In this document: positions 1-11,656 of the stretch, piece after piece | How the letters are laid out: each line of letters starts with the position of its first letter | Numbering within the stretch: position 1 is the stretch's first letter | Assembly: GCA_034509495.1 (NCBI GenBank) | Contig: CM067505.1 | Coordinates: forward strand, 4,069,094 to 4,133,093 | DNA from: Acestrorhynchus altus | Lineage: Eukaryota; Chordata; Actinopteri; Characiformes; Acestrorhynchidae | DNA length: 64,000 nt | Direction: 5' to 3' | The notes under the pieces: generated by a model | Database searches by the model: none | Told to the model about the DNA's origin: nothing | Seen by the model: the letters and a program-made list of their open reading frames with translations, nothing else | Program-made: the position numbers and the translations under genes

Positions 1-802
1 CTTTGTTTTTTTCTGTTTGTTTCTTGTTTCTGTCTAATATTATGCCCCAATAGTCAGTTTCTTCATCAGTAGATTGTTTTGCTATCCTGAATTCTATTGT
101 GAAAAGCTAAAATAACTATTCCCGTAAAGCTCAAATTTGTTCAAAATTGGGTTTAATGTAAACACGTGGTTATTTGTTAGTATAAATCAATGATAAAAGA
201 GAGATTAGGATTAGGAACCCAAGACACAGCCTGTAGCTCTGAACTGCACAATCTCTAAAAATAAACAACATATTAGGTGCTAGAATTTGGGGTTGTAAGA
301 AAATGCTGAAATATCATGATATTATGTTTTTACAAAACTGCATCGATTTTCAAAAACACAGTACTGATTTTGAATTAACTGTATTAGATTTACATGTAAA
401 GATCAGAAGCAGATTGGTTCATTTAATGTTGTCTTTAAACCACTAGATAGCAGTGTTGTTATGTCCTTTAGATCCCACTGTTCTGACTGGATAAAATGAA
501 ACTTTTTTAAAATCAGTTTTTATGCATTTGAGGGGCTGATCTTTTACACTCAAAAAATTATGATTAAAAATATTGCAATATATAACTTTGCTTACAGTAT
601 CATGATATACTGTAGTGATGCATGCAGCCAGGGTCTTGTCAATACTACATCACTTGCAAGGGACAAAATAAACTTTACTTCATTATAATAATGATGATGA
701 TAATAATAATAAAAACATAATAAGACTTCATTTTTCTAAGATGTTCAATGTTAATCCAGTATTAGTAGGAGCTTTGTGATTTGCATTCCTCACTGTGTAT
801 AC
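1..802. other. SLC25A10 intron 3 (partial), no gene seen
   Basis: AT-rich non-coding sequence to the left of the last visible SLC25A10 exon. No conserved protein segment is readable on either strand. It contains a short AAT-type run near 690-720. It is probably the start of intron 3, with exons 4 onward beyond the window edge. Confidence 0.7.
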
Positions 803-3020
803 CTCCAAATGAAGCCAGTAACACTTTCTGGTAAAAGGGCATGGGTCCATGCGTCCCGTCGGCCACCATGTCTCGCACTGTCTCATAAATGGCAAAACGG
901 GTCATCGAGTATGTCAGCTGGAGAACCAAGAGAAAACACAAGTCTGTGGAAGAAGACAATCAGGACCCAATCACAATCTGCTGTCAGTGTTACCTGCCTG
1001 TTAGTGTCCCCCTCCTGTCAGGAGTGTTAGAGCCACTCTTTTACAGGGTTCACAAACTTACAAGCACAACTGTATTCAGAGAAACTCAAGTCCTGGACAC
1101 TTCCTGCTCTGGACAATTTCAAGTTCTCCTTGCCTCAGCACACCTGGTTTAACTCACCAAAGGTTTCATAGTTAGCTGATGAGTCTGGTAAGGAGTGCTA
1201 GCAGTGCAGGGCAGGGTGCCCCTAGGGCTGGGGTTGAGAACCACTGATGTTGTCCAACAGAGGTCATGTTTCCAGCTTAAGGCTGCATTCTTCTGGAACC
1301 TGGTGATCAATCGCCCTGCAGAGGTGAGCTCGAACACTGATCTAACTTCCAACTTTTCCAGTGTGTCGGACCTGAACTCTCCAGTACTAGAGTAAAGCTT
1401 AAGATAGTCCTGCCCAGTATGTCCCTCATGCACATACACTGACAACAACTGCTATCTGCCCATATGAGGGTGGGGCTCAAGTATCTTCTGTCACAGGCAA
1501 GACAAGTGCAAGTGCAGACCAGTTGTTGACTTACAGAAAGCCAGTTCCAGCTTCAAATCAGGGCTGGTCTGAACCCAAATACAACCCAAGACCTTTGTGT
1601 CAGAACCTGATCCAATACTGCTTTGAGTCCCAAACCCTACAAGTTTTGTCTGAAGCTGACTCAAACCAGTACACCCAGTTTTGAGTCTGACACTGACTCA
1701 AGCTCTGTGTGAAGCTGACCCAAACCACCCCATCATCAGCCAAACTGCAGAATACAGCTGATTGTTTCTAATGACATCACCAGGTTCATTTCCAGACCCC
1801 TTCTTTCACCTCAAAGATGTGAGCTTCACTCAGCAGTGAGCTAACCTGTCGACACATGGAGGCACTGAGGCCACTGTAGAGAGCGAGAACACCATCACTC
1901 CGAACCACTCGCAGAGCCATGCCAGTCATCCTCATCTTCACCTCCTGCTGCGTCTGTAAATGAACCTAGAGAGAGAGTGAAGGGCTTTCAGACACCAAGC
2001 AGGTCAGACACAGCAAGATATTTCAAAATGAGTGATAACACATACCTGAGAGACTCGTACTTCGTAGTGAGAAATGTGCTTCTTCTAACCCAACTTCTAC
2101 TTTTAGTTTCTCAGAATATGCCACTGATTTAAATTAATATGCATGGACAACATGAAGAGAGGCCCATTTCCAAACCTCATGCAGTTTCAACACTTGCCCA
2201 AAAGTTTAAAATTGAATGGTGCAGTCACTGTCTTCTCCTGAAAGCAAAAGAGGTGTGGTGGGCACCGACAACCCATGGAAAACTAGGGTTCAATTCCCCA
2301 GTGAGCTAAGCCCACCACACTAAATTAATAAGGGGTCACCAACCCTGCTCACAGAGAGCTACCTTCATGCAGACTTTAGATTCAACCCTAATCCACCTCA
2401 CCTTATCCAGCTAATTACTGCCTTCAGAATCTTTGATTGGCTGAATGGGATGTGTTAGATTTAGACTGGAGTTAAAGCCTACAGGAAGGTGGCTGTCCAG
2501 AAGCATGGTTGTTCTCTAGTGTGTAGAACTAAATATAAACCCTACAACAATATATGACAAGAAGGTTGAAATGTCAACATTTATGAAGATACCAGGATAT
2601 AAGCAGTGCAATATGGGATAGGGAGATATTGTTTATGTCCAAACTTTCAAAAAGTCCTCACTCTGCTCCACCAACTGCTCTCTGCTCCACCTCTATTCTG
2701 CTCCCCTCTGCCTCCATTCATGGTCTCAAATACTGATTTTAGTATGATATCATGGGATGTTCATATTTTTTGTTTTTTTGCATATATCAGGATATGATTT
2801 TTGTCAATATTGCCCAGCCCTAACACATGTATTTAAAATATTATATATTTTATATTTTTTCATATGTAACATTTTTGAAAACCACTGACAATATATATAT
2901 ATATATATATATCCCCTTGATCAACTCTACCTTTATCAGGTCCAGAGGGTGGGTACAGCAGGCAGCAGCACATGAAGAAAGACCACCGAAGTACCAGCGA
3001 GAGATCCGCTTCTCTGTCAT
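803..3020 (-). CDS. slc25a10: mitochondrial dicarboxylate carrier, 5' part (exons 1-3)
   Basis: Inner-membrane carrier that exchanges malate or succinate for phosphate or sulfur anions (family knowledge). Three coding exons are visible on the minus strand: 2931-3020, 1846-1965 and 803-917. All have GT-AG borders and frames that join. Exon 1 starts at an ATG at 3020 and encodes MTEKRISRWYFGG, then the first carrier signature PLDLIK (P-x-D-x-x-K, residues 25-30). Exon 2 starts VHLQTQQEVK and continues RMTGMALRVVR. Exon 3 encodes LTYSMTRFAIYETVRD. These segments match vertebrate SLC25A10 almost residue for residue. A second in-frame ATG at 3035 would add five residues; the start at 3020 fits the family better. 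The gene is cut by the window edge, so repeats 2 and 3 are absent. Intron 1 contains an (AT)n run at 2890-2913. Confidence 0.95.
2329..2530. mobile_element. hAT-type MITE remnant
   Basis: The left end reads GGGGTCACCAACCCTGCTC and contains AGAGAGCTACCTTC. The right end contains the complementary AAGGTGGCTGTCCAGAAGC. This arrangement is typical of short non-autonomous fish hAT elements. Terminal repeats are imperfect and no clean target duplication was found. It lies in SLC25A10 intron 1. Confidence 0.4.
2890..2913. repeat. (AT)n microsatellite
   Basis: Uninterrupted AT dinucleotides just inside SLC25A10 intron 1, close to the exon 1 donor. Confidence 0.9.
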
Positions 3021-4492
3021 GATTTCAAAGCCCATCTGTCCACAGAGGGTCTGTTTTTCCTTCAGGCTGAAAGTCCACTGCTCTGCTCCCTCAGTACAGG
3101 CCTAACAGACTCAGTCATGCAGACTCAGCCATGCAGTCCCCATTTAATCCTCCTCCTCCTTCACTGCAAGGCTTAAAGCTGCCGGATCTGCATCTATAAC
3201 ACAGCACAGTCCCACCAGACCACCACAAAGATCCAAGTGAAAAGTGTCCAAAGTGTGGGTGAAAGACAGTGCTGCCCTTCACGCTGTGAGGAACTGTGGA
3301 AGAACCACTTCAGCTGCTGCTGAGACTTCAAGAGCTGCACACGTGCCAAAGGGATCAGATACCCACGGACACTGTGGCTTAGGAGGAGGTGGGGGAGGGA
3401 GGGAGGGGTAATCAAGTTCTGCAAGTGTCCTCTGTGCTTGCTGAAGGGCTCTTCAAACAGAGGCAAGTTCAAACAAGTGTTATAAAGGCCTCAAACCAGA
3501 CTGTCCTCCTCACTGTTCTGAAATAAGGGCGAATGAGCACATACAACATTGTTGGTGAAGACTTCATGTTTCAGGATCCACTATTTACTACCAAGTCAAT
3601 TTATCATTGCTGTCACAGAAACTGTCTCCATTTAGATGTTTTCACTGATAAAATGAGAATACAGACGCTGTTCTTTACAGTGTGTCCAGATTTTACTGTG
3701 AATGGACCAATAAAATGCTCCAGAATCAATGAGAATCGGAATGCAATTGACTTTTGTCCATTGACATCTTCCTTCTTTCTCCTGTAAGTTGATGTTTATA
3801 AACTTTAATAAAACTAATGATATGCAGATTAAGCTGCTAAAAGTGATCCTATTTTGTGTGTAATGTGTTTGTAGCATTGGCCTGCAGTATTTTAGCCCCG
3901 CCCATTCATTCAGATGAAGCTATAGTGTTTACATTAATGCTGTGTTTGAGTGCTCAGAGGTTTGTACCAGAGCTTCTCAAAAAATGTAAATATTGTGAAA
4001 AAATTTTTTTGTTTTGTTCATAATTTAATTGAAACAAACTGTCATGTTATATTCCTTACATTTAATCTTTCTTTTGTTTTAAATTATACTGTCTGATTAT
4101 GCATTTAGTCAAACATGAAATGAAATTATCTTATAATTTGACATAGATTTCTGATTTTCATGAACTGTAAGCCATACATATCAACAGTAATAGGTATTAA
4201 ATATGAATGATGAAAATAAAAAAACAATGCTTAAATTTTTGTATGAAATTATGAACACATATCACAATACTTATATTTATTTTGAGATAAGTATATATGA
4301 GATGGTTCACTTGTACTGTAGATACAACTTATAATAGATACTCCATTCAGTCCATATATATATATATACATGGAAAGTTGCTTGCAATGCTTTGTCCTTC
4401 TTTCACTGTGGGACTAATAAAGCATTATCTTATCTTTTATCTCATGAAGTCCCTCAACGACACATACTAAACATCCTGGATGTGTCACAGGT

Positions 4493-4494
<2 letters not shown>

Positions 4495-4558
<64 letters not shown>
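4495..4558. repeat. (GT)n microsatellite
   Basis: About 30 uninterrupted GT units. The cysteine/valine-rich frames across it are repeat translation. Confidence 0.97.
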
Positions 4559-5409
4559 TCTCATTTACAGAATGCTGGTGTGTTTGGTCAGTGCTTGAGA
4601 CAAAACCAGCTTATTTAAAAAGTGTCCTTTTGTTCCTAAAGGTCAACATATTTAACCATCCAAACACTTAAATAAAAGTCTGGTGTTACATTTCATCACA
4701 TTTCTACAACTAAATGGTAAAATTCAGGCTATAAAACTGTTGTTGTGACATATTAAGGGAGATTAATTGAACTGATTCAGTTATTTTGATTAATATTGAA
4801 AACTGGGTCTGTGCCATTATGGGTTAACAATCCCAGGTGACCTATGAGCAGTGGTATGAGTCAAGCCACAACAGTCCTTGTGAAAGGCCATGTAAGATAT
4901 CCTCTAGGCTTGCTTCACTTATTTTAAGGAGGTGTGTGTACAGGGGCAAGGGGGCAGGGGGATGGAGGGATTGTGTCATGCTGATATCTTCAGCTCGACT
5001 CATTTCCAAGAGCTGGACAGCCAGTTTCCGGGTGGAAGCACACCCTGTGTAAGTAATATAAATAGTAGCAGCCAGCTGTTCCTGACCTCAGCAGAAATTG
5101 TGAATGGACAACTGGTGAAAAAGTATTACAGCATGTCTCATTACGATCAACAAGGTTTGTGAAAAGGAGCAACTCCTGAGTCCTGTTCGTAACCAATACA
5201 CACAGTGCCAAGTTGGCCAACACACCCAGTAGGCCACAGGTCAACATATGTCAATTTAAATGAAAGACTACGATTGCGGTGAACTCTGGGCAACGAGTCA
5301 AATGAGTGAAGCAGCAGTTCAGTTTAAGACAGTCAGCTGTGACCTGGTCCAACCTTCCTCTGAACTCTTTGTAGAGGTGCTGGGTTTCTGGGCTAAAGGT
5401 CGAGTCTGG

Positions 5410-5592
5410 GTCAGTGTTTCTCAATCCTGGTTCTCTAGAACCACTGCCCTGCTTGTTTTAGAGTTTTCCTGTTATAACACACCCAGTTCGGCTCAGCAAG
5501 AGCTTGCTTGTTAGTTTAGTTGGATCAGGTTAGTTGGAATTAGAGGAAACTCTACCACCAGAATGGCCAAGATTGAAAACCACTGCTGTAGA
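5410..5592. mobile_element. short non-autonomous DNA element (MITE)
   Basis: Left end CAGTGTTTCTCAATCCTGGTT. The right end, read on the other strand, is CAGTGGTTTTCAATCTTGGCC. These are inverted ends about 180 bp apart with nothing coding between them. A similar end (CCCTGGTCCTGGAGCGCCAC) appears at 8417-8440. No exact target duplication seen. Confidence 0.5.
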
Positions 5593-5684
5593 AGGTGGAC
5601 TTCCATCAAAATGTAATGTGAGTTTGATGTGAAATGTCCCTTTTTTGAGAATCTGGTTCACTCAAATTGTTCACAGTGTGGGCA

Positions 5685-5905
5685 CCAAGTGCCTCGGCAG
5701 TCCTAATGCACTTGCACTATGATTCAAGGATCACAGGTTTCCATCCCGAATTCCGGCTTGCCATCAGCAGATAGAGACTGAGAGAGCAAAATTAACCATG
5801 CTCTTTCACCATATCACACCAAGTGCAGACAGACAGGTGTATTGGCTTTTGTATCGGACCTGAGGAGCCAGTAATTTGTTCCGTGTGTGATTGATGCCCA
5901 GCAAT
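5685..5905 (+). mobile_element. tRNA-derived SINE, copy 1
   Basis: Contains a region GAGAGAGCAAAATTAACCATG and following sequence that align by eye with 13,915-14,035 and, in the opposite orientation, with 42,415-42,735. An RNA polymerase III box-B-like segment precedes it (CACAGGTTTCCATCCC). Degenerate and presumably inactive. Confidence 0.5.
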
Positions 5906-6059
5906 GATGCAATTGCAAAAACAGTTCACAGTGGTGGTTTTAGAGGTGATCATGTTAAATAACTAGGATAGTTTTAAGATTAGTTTTTGGCCTAAAAACA
6001 TGCTTATAAAACATGATATTTTATGATAAAATGACCCCCAAAGAAAAGAAATATATCAA

Positions 6060-6270
6060 ATTTATTGTCGCTGTCCATTGAAGACCATGAATGCAGATTT
6101 TTGTCCATTTTTAGTTTCTCCATGGTTTGAACCCTGTAGCTGCTCTGCACACTGTATAATTCTGGATGAACAGAACCCTAAAAATGACTTTTAATGACTC
6201 TTATTTTACATTAACTTCCATTCAATTATAAGATTTTTCTCCTGTAAAATCACCATCATGTAATTTTTAT
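6060..6270. repeat. dispersed repeat, family shared with 31,930-32,130
   Basis: Contains TCCATTTTTAGTTTCTC and then TGGTTTGAACC. Nearly the same words occur at 31,970-32,000 in the same order. Class unknown; the length and AT-rich content fit a MITE or SINE. Confidence 0.5.
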
Positions 6271-6364
6271 ATATTATATATTAGAAATAAAATATTTTTA
6301 AGACCATAACCCTACAAGATACATACCTGGAATAAAACTGTTTAGGCACTCTCATGCCGGCAAA

Positions 6365-6832
6365 ACAGTTCTGACCCATTAAGGCATGGATTCCACAAGA
6401 CTTCTGAAGGTGTCCTGTTGTATTCGGCACTTGGAAAACAGTAGCAGATCCGTTCAGTCCTGGAGGTTGTGATGTGTGGTCTCCACGGATCACATCAACA
6501 AGCCTGGCGTGCCCATGATTCCCAAACTTGCTTCAGTGGTCATCCTGCTTTGAAGCACTTTTGGTAGGTACTGACCACTACACACTGGGAACACCCCGCA
6601 ACACCTGCCTGATGGTTTGGAGATGTTCTGACCCAGTTGTCTAGACAATTCTGCCATTGTCAAAGGGTCTCAGATACTTTCTCTTGCTTATTTTTTCCTG
6701 CTTCCAAGACACCAATTTCAAGAACTGACGGTTCACTTACAATGTCAGGTAGCTCCCACTTCTTGAAATTGTAATGCTATTGTAATGAGATCACTTGGTG
6801 TCAGTGGTTTTAATGTTAAAATGCTAAAAATG
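6365..6832 (-). mobile_element. Tc1-like transposon, internally deleted
   Basis: On the minus strand the segment starts AACATTAAAACCACTGACAC, passes GTCAGTTCTTGAAATTGGTG, and ends with AGGACACCTTCAGAAGTCTTG. These are the 5' flank and 3' transposase end of a widespread fish Tc1 family, with most of the transposase missing. Three other remnants of the same family are in this window. Confidence 0.75.
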
Positions 6833-7822
6833 TAAAGTCCCCCTTTATCATATGTATAGACTGCACACCGTTAGATCTAGTACACGCTGGTCTTACCTCA
6901 ATCCAAGTAGAGAGCAGTGTAGTCCACTAAATTGCTTCTGAGCTGAATTTCTACCTCTTGGGGGCGCACTAGCCAGGTTTAGTACAGTGTGTGGGGTAAA
7001 TATGATGCTCTGGGATGTTGTTTGATATTTCATTTTTGGCAGATTTTCAACAATAATTTGCTTGAAATCCATTAAAGTAATCAGGCAACTCTAGCAAAAA
7101 TATCAATTAATTTGACTTTTGCACTGAAGGAGAGTTTAGAAATTAGCAGTTGTACCTCAAGACTTATTAGGATTTGTTTAGTCTAAAATATATGGCAAAA
7201 ACACACTGCTAAAGTTATAGGTATATGAACTAATCTAGAGTTCAGCCAGTAAAAATAATCCTGGTCCAGATATGAATATATACCAGAGAGAGACCAATAG
7301 AGAAAAAACCAGATTGACAGCTTTTGTAAATACATATTCATTATTAAGTGATCTTAACAACCACCTTACAATTGCATACACTCTGGAAGGAAATTGGCTA
7401 TTTGTCATTTATCTCTAGTTCATATGATGACCCAATGTTGTATTACGTGACATTTATTTAACCACGGGCAATGGCTAACGCATTCTCACGTCTAAGACAC
7501 ACGTCCCCATGCCCAATGAAACAGACACAGACGAACAGACAGTGCTCTATCTGAAACGCCCAGAGCCACAAAACAGCAGCTCTATATGCTTACAGGTATC
7601 AGACAGACACACAGACCAAGTTGAGAACTGGGCGGTGAGAGAATGCAGGCCCGGTACCTGCCAGAGTCCAGTCCGTGAGTTCTCACACCCAGACAGTCAC
7701 CGGTAGATCACATGGTAATGTTTAAAGGCATTATTTGTTTTCTGAAAACTCCTTATTCTTTGTTGTAAAAAACAAAACAAAAAAGACACAGTAATGAAGA
7801 CGTTGAAACATAAGTGCAAGCT

Positions 7823-10800
7823 CTACTCCAGAACCACAGTGCCACCTGCTGCCTCCAGTGCTGTTTTCAGCTTTTCTGCCTGTTCTTTGGAAACGTTTGC
7901 CTGGATCTCCTGAGGCAGGGATTCGACCAGCTTCTTGGCCTTTAGGTAGAAGAAATGAGGAGGAAATCATCTCAGTAAAGAATAAAAGCAGTCACAAAAG
8001 TAGTGTTTCAATGCGTTTCCAATATTTTAGGTACAATAATATATCAGGCACATCAGTGACACCCACTGCTGACAGTCATATTCGATTAGCAATGCTTCTC
8101 TACAGGCTAGACTAGACAAACTGTGTCTAGTGCATCAGCAATGAGTGCCACTTAAATCAGCTGAATGCATGCATTAGGGGTTAGGATTAATCCACAGAAG
8201 TGTCCACAGACATTTGGACATATAGTGTATATTTTTTCCAACGTTGTGGACAGTTTAGGAAAAACTTTCCTGTTTCAAGAGGACTGTGCTGTGTGCAAAG
8301 TGAGGTCCATAAAAACATGGATTGAGGAGTCTGGTGTTGAGGAATTCCAGTGTTCTGCACATAGCAGTCACTTCTACACCAATAATAAAATTAAATCTCT
8401 TTAACCCATATCTTAACCCTGGTCCTGGAGCGCCACCTTACTGCACAGAATGCTTCTGCTCAAACAGACAGACTAATTAACAAGCAATTAACAGGTGCGT
8501 TGATTCAGGTGTGCTTGAACAGGAACAGTATAAAACAGTGCAGGAGCCTGGCACCCCAACACCAGGGTTGTCCTAGCCCTGCCAAAGAAGATATCTGGGA
8601 ATTGAACCAGGTCTTCTCATCCAACATCTGACTTCACAAACGAATACAAACAAAATCTAGACACACTCAAAGAATCTTGTGGAAACCTTATTCAAAAGAG
8701 GTTTTGGAATGTGTTGTCATACAGGTGTGAAATCAAGGTGTCCACATACAGTCATCATCAAAAAAAACCCCAGAAGATAAGTGTTTGCAATGCACGACTA
8801 CGACAGTGTCGTACCACACTGTCATGGAGTCACTCGGAATGGCAGTGGGTCATCTTTAGTGTCCTGCTTTTGTCTTGATGGAGACAACCAATTAGTCTGT
8901 GTGGAGGCACCGTGGTCAGCACCAAAAAAATCAATGGTGTGGGGTCATGGTGTGTGGTGCCATGTCCAGTGTTATCGCCAGCTCTATGCCTGATTGAAAA
9001 TGTGCTATTGGACATTATCAACATTGCACACCTTCTGCACAGTCTGCAGAACTTAGTGAGAATATTCAAACTGCATGGGACGGATCATCACAGGACACCT
9101 TTAGGAACCTCTATGATGTGTTACACCTGACACCATACTGAGAGACATTACTTCTGTATGTGTAAATCAATAAGTATTGATCCCATCATTTATTATTCTT
9201 GGTAACATTTATCTTCCTTCCCAAAACCACTGCAATCCCACACTTGCTTCTGGGTGCAACTACTTATGGAACAATTTTTTGGTGAGTGCATGATGAACAA
9301 AGCTGCAGTTGATCTTATCTGTACTATGCAAAGACCACTGCCTGATTTCCAATAGTAGAGATCAGTATTCCATGAACACACAAGTATCTGTTTCTATATC
9401 ACTGTAACAGACAAATGAGATGATGGAAGTCTCACCTGTACTAGATTCAAGCCCTGCATGCAGTTCTTCACTTCCTTAATGAGTTTGACTTTATCCTCTG
9501 CTTTTAACGCTGTCAGTTTCACTGTGAAATGAGTTTTCTCCTTCTTTGCTGGAACTGCGTCGTCTTCTACTGCCTGCAAAAATGCATTCACAAACCAGTC
9601 CTGTAAGCCTCAGACATCCTCAGCACCCAACAAAATCTCTAAGAATACCCAGAGTCTTACCGGAGCTGGTGCTGCAGCCATCGCTCCCATGGGCATCATT
9701 CCTACATCCTGAATGTTGAGAGTTTTCTAAGGAGAATCAAACACAAAAATGCAGTCAGGATGGTCAACTAACAAAGCAGTGGTTACAAAACAAAAATGAC
9801 TTTTGGACAGTACCTTGAGCAGCTCGTTGAGGTCAGATACCTCTAAAAGGGTCAGACTGGATATATCATTGACCAGTTGTTGAATTTTGGGCGAATACTG
9901 TTTGGGGGCTCCATCTAAAGGGGGTGTCGCAATGACATCGGTTTGCTTGGCAGGGCTGGTCCTGAGAGTTCTCAGAGCACAAAGCGCCGGTGCTGGGAGA
10001 TGATGTCTGTGGAGAACACCCATTTACACATTAGGTTAGGGCTGCACAATACATTGGTTACTGATAACACAATACTGGATTTTGGCTTCAAGAAGTATGT
10101 AAATGGGAGTTTTTATGAAAAATGTATTAATAATAAAAACAGTATTTTAATAATAAGAGTTTATTACATCATTTTAAGGAGCAATGAACTTTAAATGCAT
10201 GTGCATGCTAAAAACTAAACTTGCGGTATTAAGAGTCAGGAGAAATTATTATACATTATATATTATTATAGTATCAAACATTGAAAATTCAGGCTGCACA
10301 ATACATCATTTAAGCATCATCATCGCGATACATGCATATCCAATAGTCACATTACAGGATGTGCAATGAGCAATCAGAGGCAGATCTGCCCAATATCCTT
10401 AAATCCATTCACAGAAGGCCTCGTTAATATCACGGATAAATGGCTTCTGGACAAATGTGAAAAGCATTGTTATTTCACAAATTGCAATGTAGCCATATGT
10501 TCCAATATCCTGCATAACAAAGGTGAAATATAACAGAATTTTTTTATATAACATCTAGAAATAATTCAGATGTTTACCTGGTGCCCCAGGTGAAACGGCA
10601 CATTGCATTTGTTTCTACAGGAAAGAAACTTAAAGGTTCACAGTAAAAATCTGCATAGTGAACAGTGTACGGTTCATTTTTGCACATTGAATTAAGAGTA
10701 ATTATGCTTTAAACTGTGCAAGAGTGTCTCAGTAGAGATCTTAAACTACAGCTTGACCAGAGGTGCCCATAAAACTTTTTGCATAACACTAAGCATTTGC

Positions 10801-11656
10801 ATGTACACCAAGAGTTCCCCTCTGACCAATGGGCCTAATGCATATCGTCGCTGTTCAATGAAAAACATGCATCTCCAAAACATTTTACGTTTGAATGAAG
10901 GTTCGTGCAAACTATGAAAAATTAAGGTCCATTTAGAGCATTTCTATTGGTCCAATCAGAGTCACATTATGCCAAAGAATAAAATGGACCAAAACAGAGA
11001 TGCATGCTTTTCGCTGCTCAAAATATCTAATGAACTCAATGCTGCCAGCTTCTGATTATGCATTACAGCCAATTTAGTAGTTGAGGAGCGCAGGCCCCTC
11101 AGGGCTCTATGTTGGGCCCTGTGAAGCTCATATTAAATCTGACAAATATAGTTATGAGAGCAAAGAAACTCTTGCATGCATGGTCTCCTTATTCCTAGCT
11201 CAACTTCTGATTATAATTATTAAAGCATTGTTTATTGAACATATAGAATAAGACAGGGGGAAGAGGGTCCCCCAGGTATGACGTCACTAAGGGTCTCTGG
11301 TTATAGGTTTAGGAAAGACCTGGCAGCGTTTCAGAATATAAACCAGACCCACGAGCCAGGCATGTCTACAGAAGCCCAAACAGGAGTGTGGAGCACTTGA
11401 CCTTGATGCCACAGCATCTCTAGGTCTTACTCAAGGTAACGTGGCCTGGACACCAGCAGACACCCTACTGGAGGACAGAGGACACGCTTCTCTCAGCACT
11501 TCAACCCACAGGGCACGAAGCCCCCCGTGTCTAGAAGACGGGGGTGCTGCTGCCCCCTTGCCCATCCAGCTCGGTCGCGACCCGGATCCCTGCTCACCCG
11601 TGCGCCTGCGCGGCGACCCGCAGCGACGTCCGGATGCAGTGCAGTGTGCAGTACAT
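7823..11656 (-). CDS. mrpl12: mitochondrial large-subunit ribosomal protein L12 (bL12m)
   Basis: Mitochondrial counterpart of bacterial L7/L12, the stalk protein that recruits translation factors; it is also reported to bind mitochondrial RNA polymerase (family knowledge). Five exons on the minus strand: 11598-11656, 9814-10006, 9661-9726, 9436-9573 and 7823-7939. They give 573 nt and 190 aa, against 198 in human. Exon 1 codes MYCTLHCIRTSLRVAAQAH, a basic, acid-free N-terminus suited to mitochondrial import. Exon 2 has the dimerisation region (PKIQQLVNDISSLTLLEVSD, then LNELLK). Exon 3 is the Met/Ala/Pro hinge. Exons 4-5 are the factor-binding domain, from EKTHFTVKL to the C-terminal GGTVVLE. 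All phases join. HGS lies upstream and SLC25A10 downstream on the same strand, as in human. Intron 4 (7,940-9,435) contains repeats. Confidence 0.96.
8405..8580. mobile_element. short non-autonomous DNA element (MITE)
   Basis: Left end CCCTGGTCCTGGAGCGCCAC and right end AACACCAGGGTTGTCCTA form imperfect inverted repeats about 170 bp apart, with no coding content. Lies in MRPL12 intron 4. Confidence 0.5.
8820..9135 (+). mobile_element. degenerate Tc1/mariner-like transposase fragment, copy 1
   Basis: Includes GTGTCCTGCTTTTGTCTTGA followed by GTGGTCAGCACCAA. The homologous segment at 34,085-34,285 reads better as transposase (a FSDKSCFCLDE-like stretch). Many frameshifts; lies in MRPL12 intron 4. 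Confidence 0.5.

Larger units (their letters stand above)
3021..7822. other. SLC25A10 upstream / MRPL12 downstream intergenic, repeat-rich
   Basis: No coding exon could be supported here. The stretch holds the SLC25A10 promoter side (near 3021-3300), a (GT)n tract, a hAT-type MITE-like segment, a tRNA-type SINE, a dispersed repeat shared with 31,930-32,130, and a deleted Tc1 element. Open frames such as the one at 3533-3787 show no recognisable domain. Confidence 0.6.
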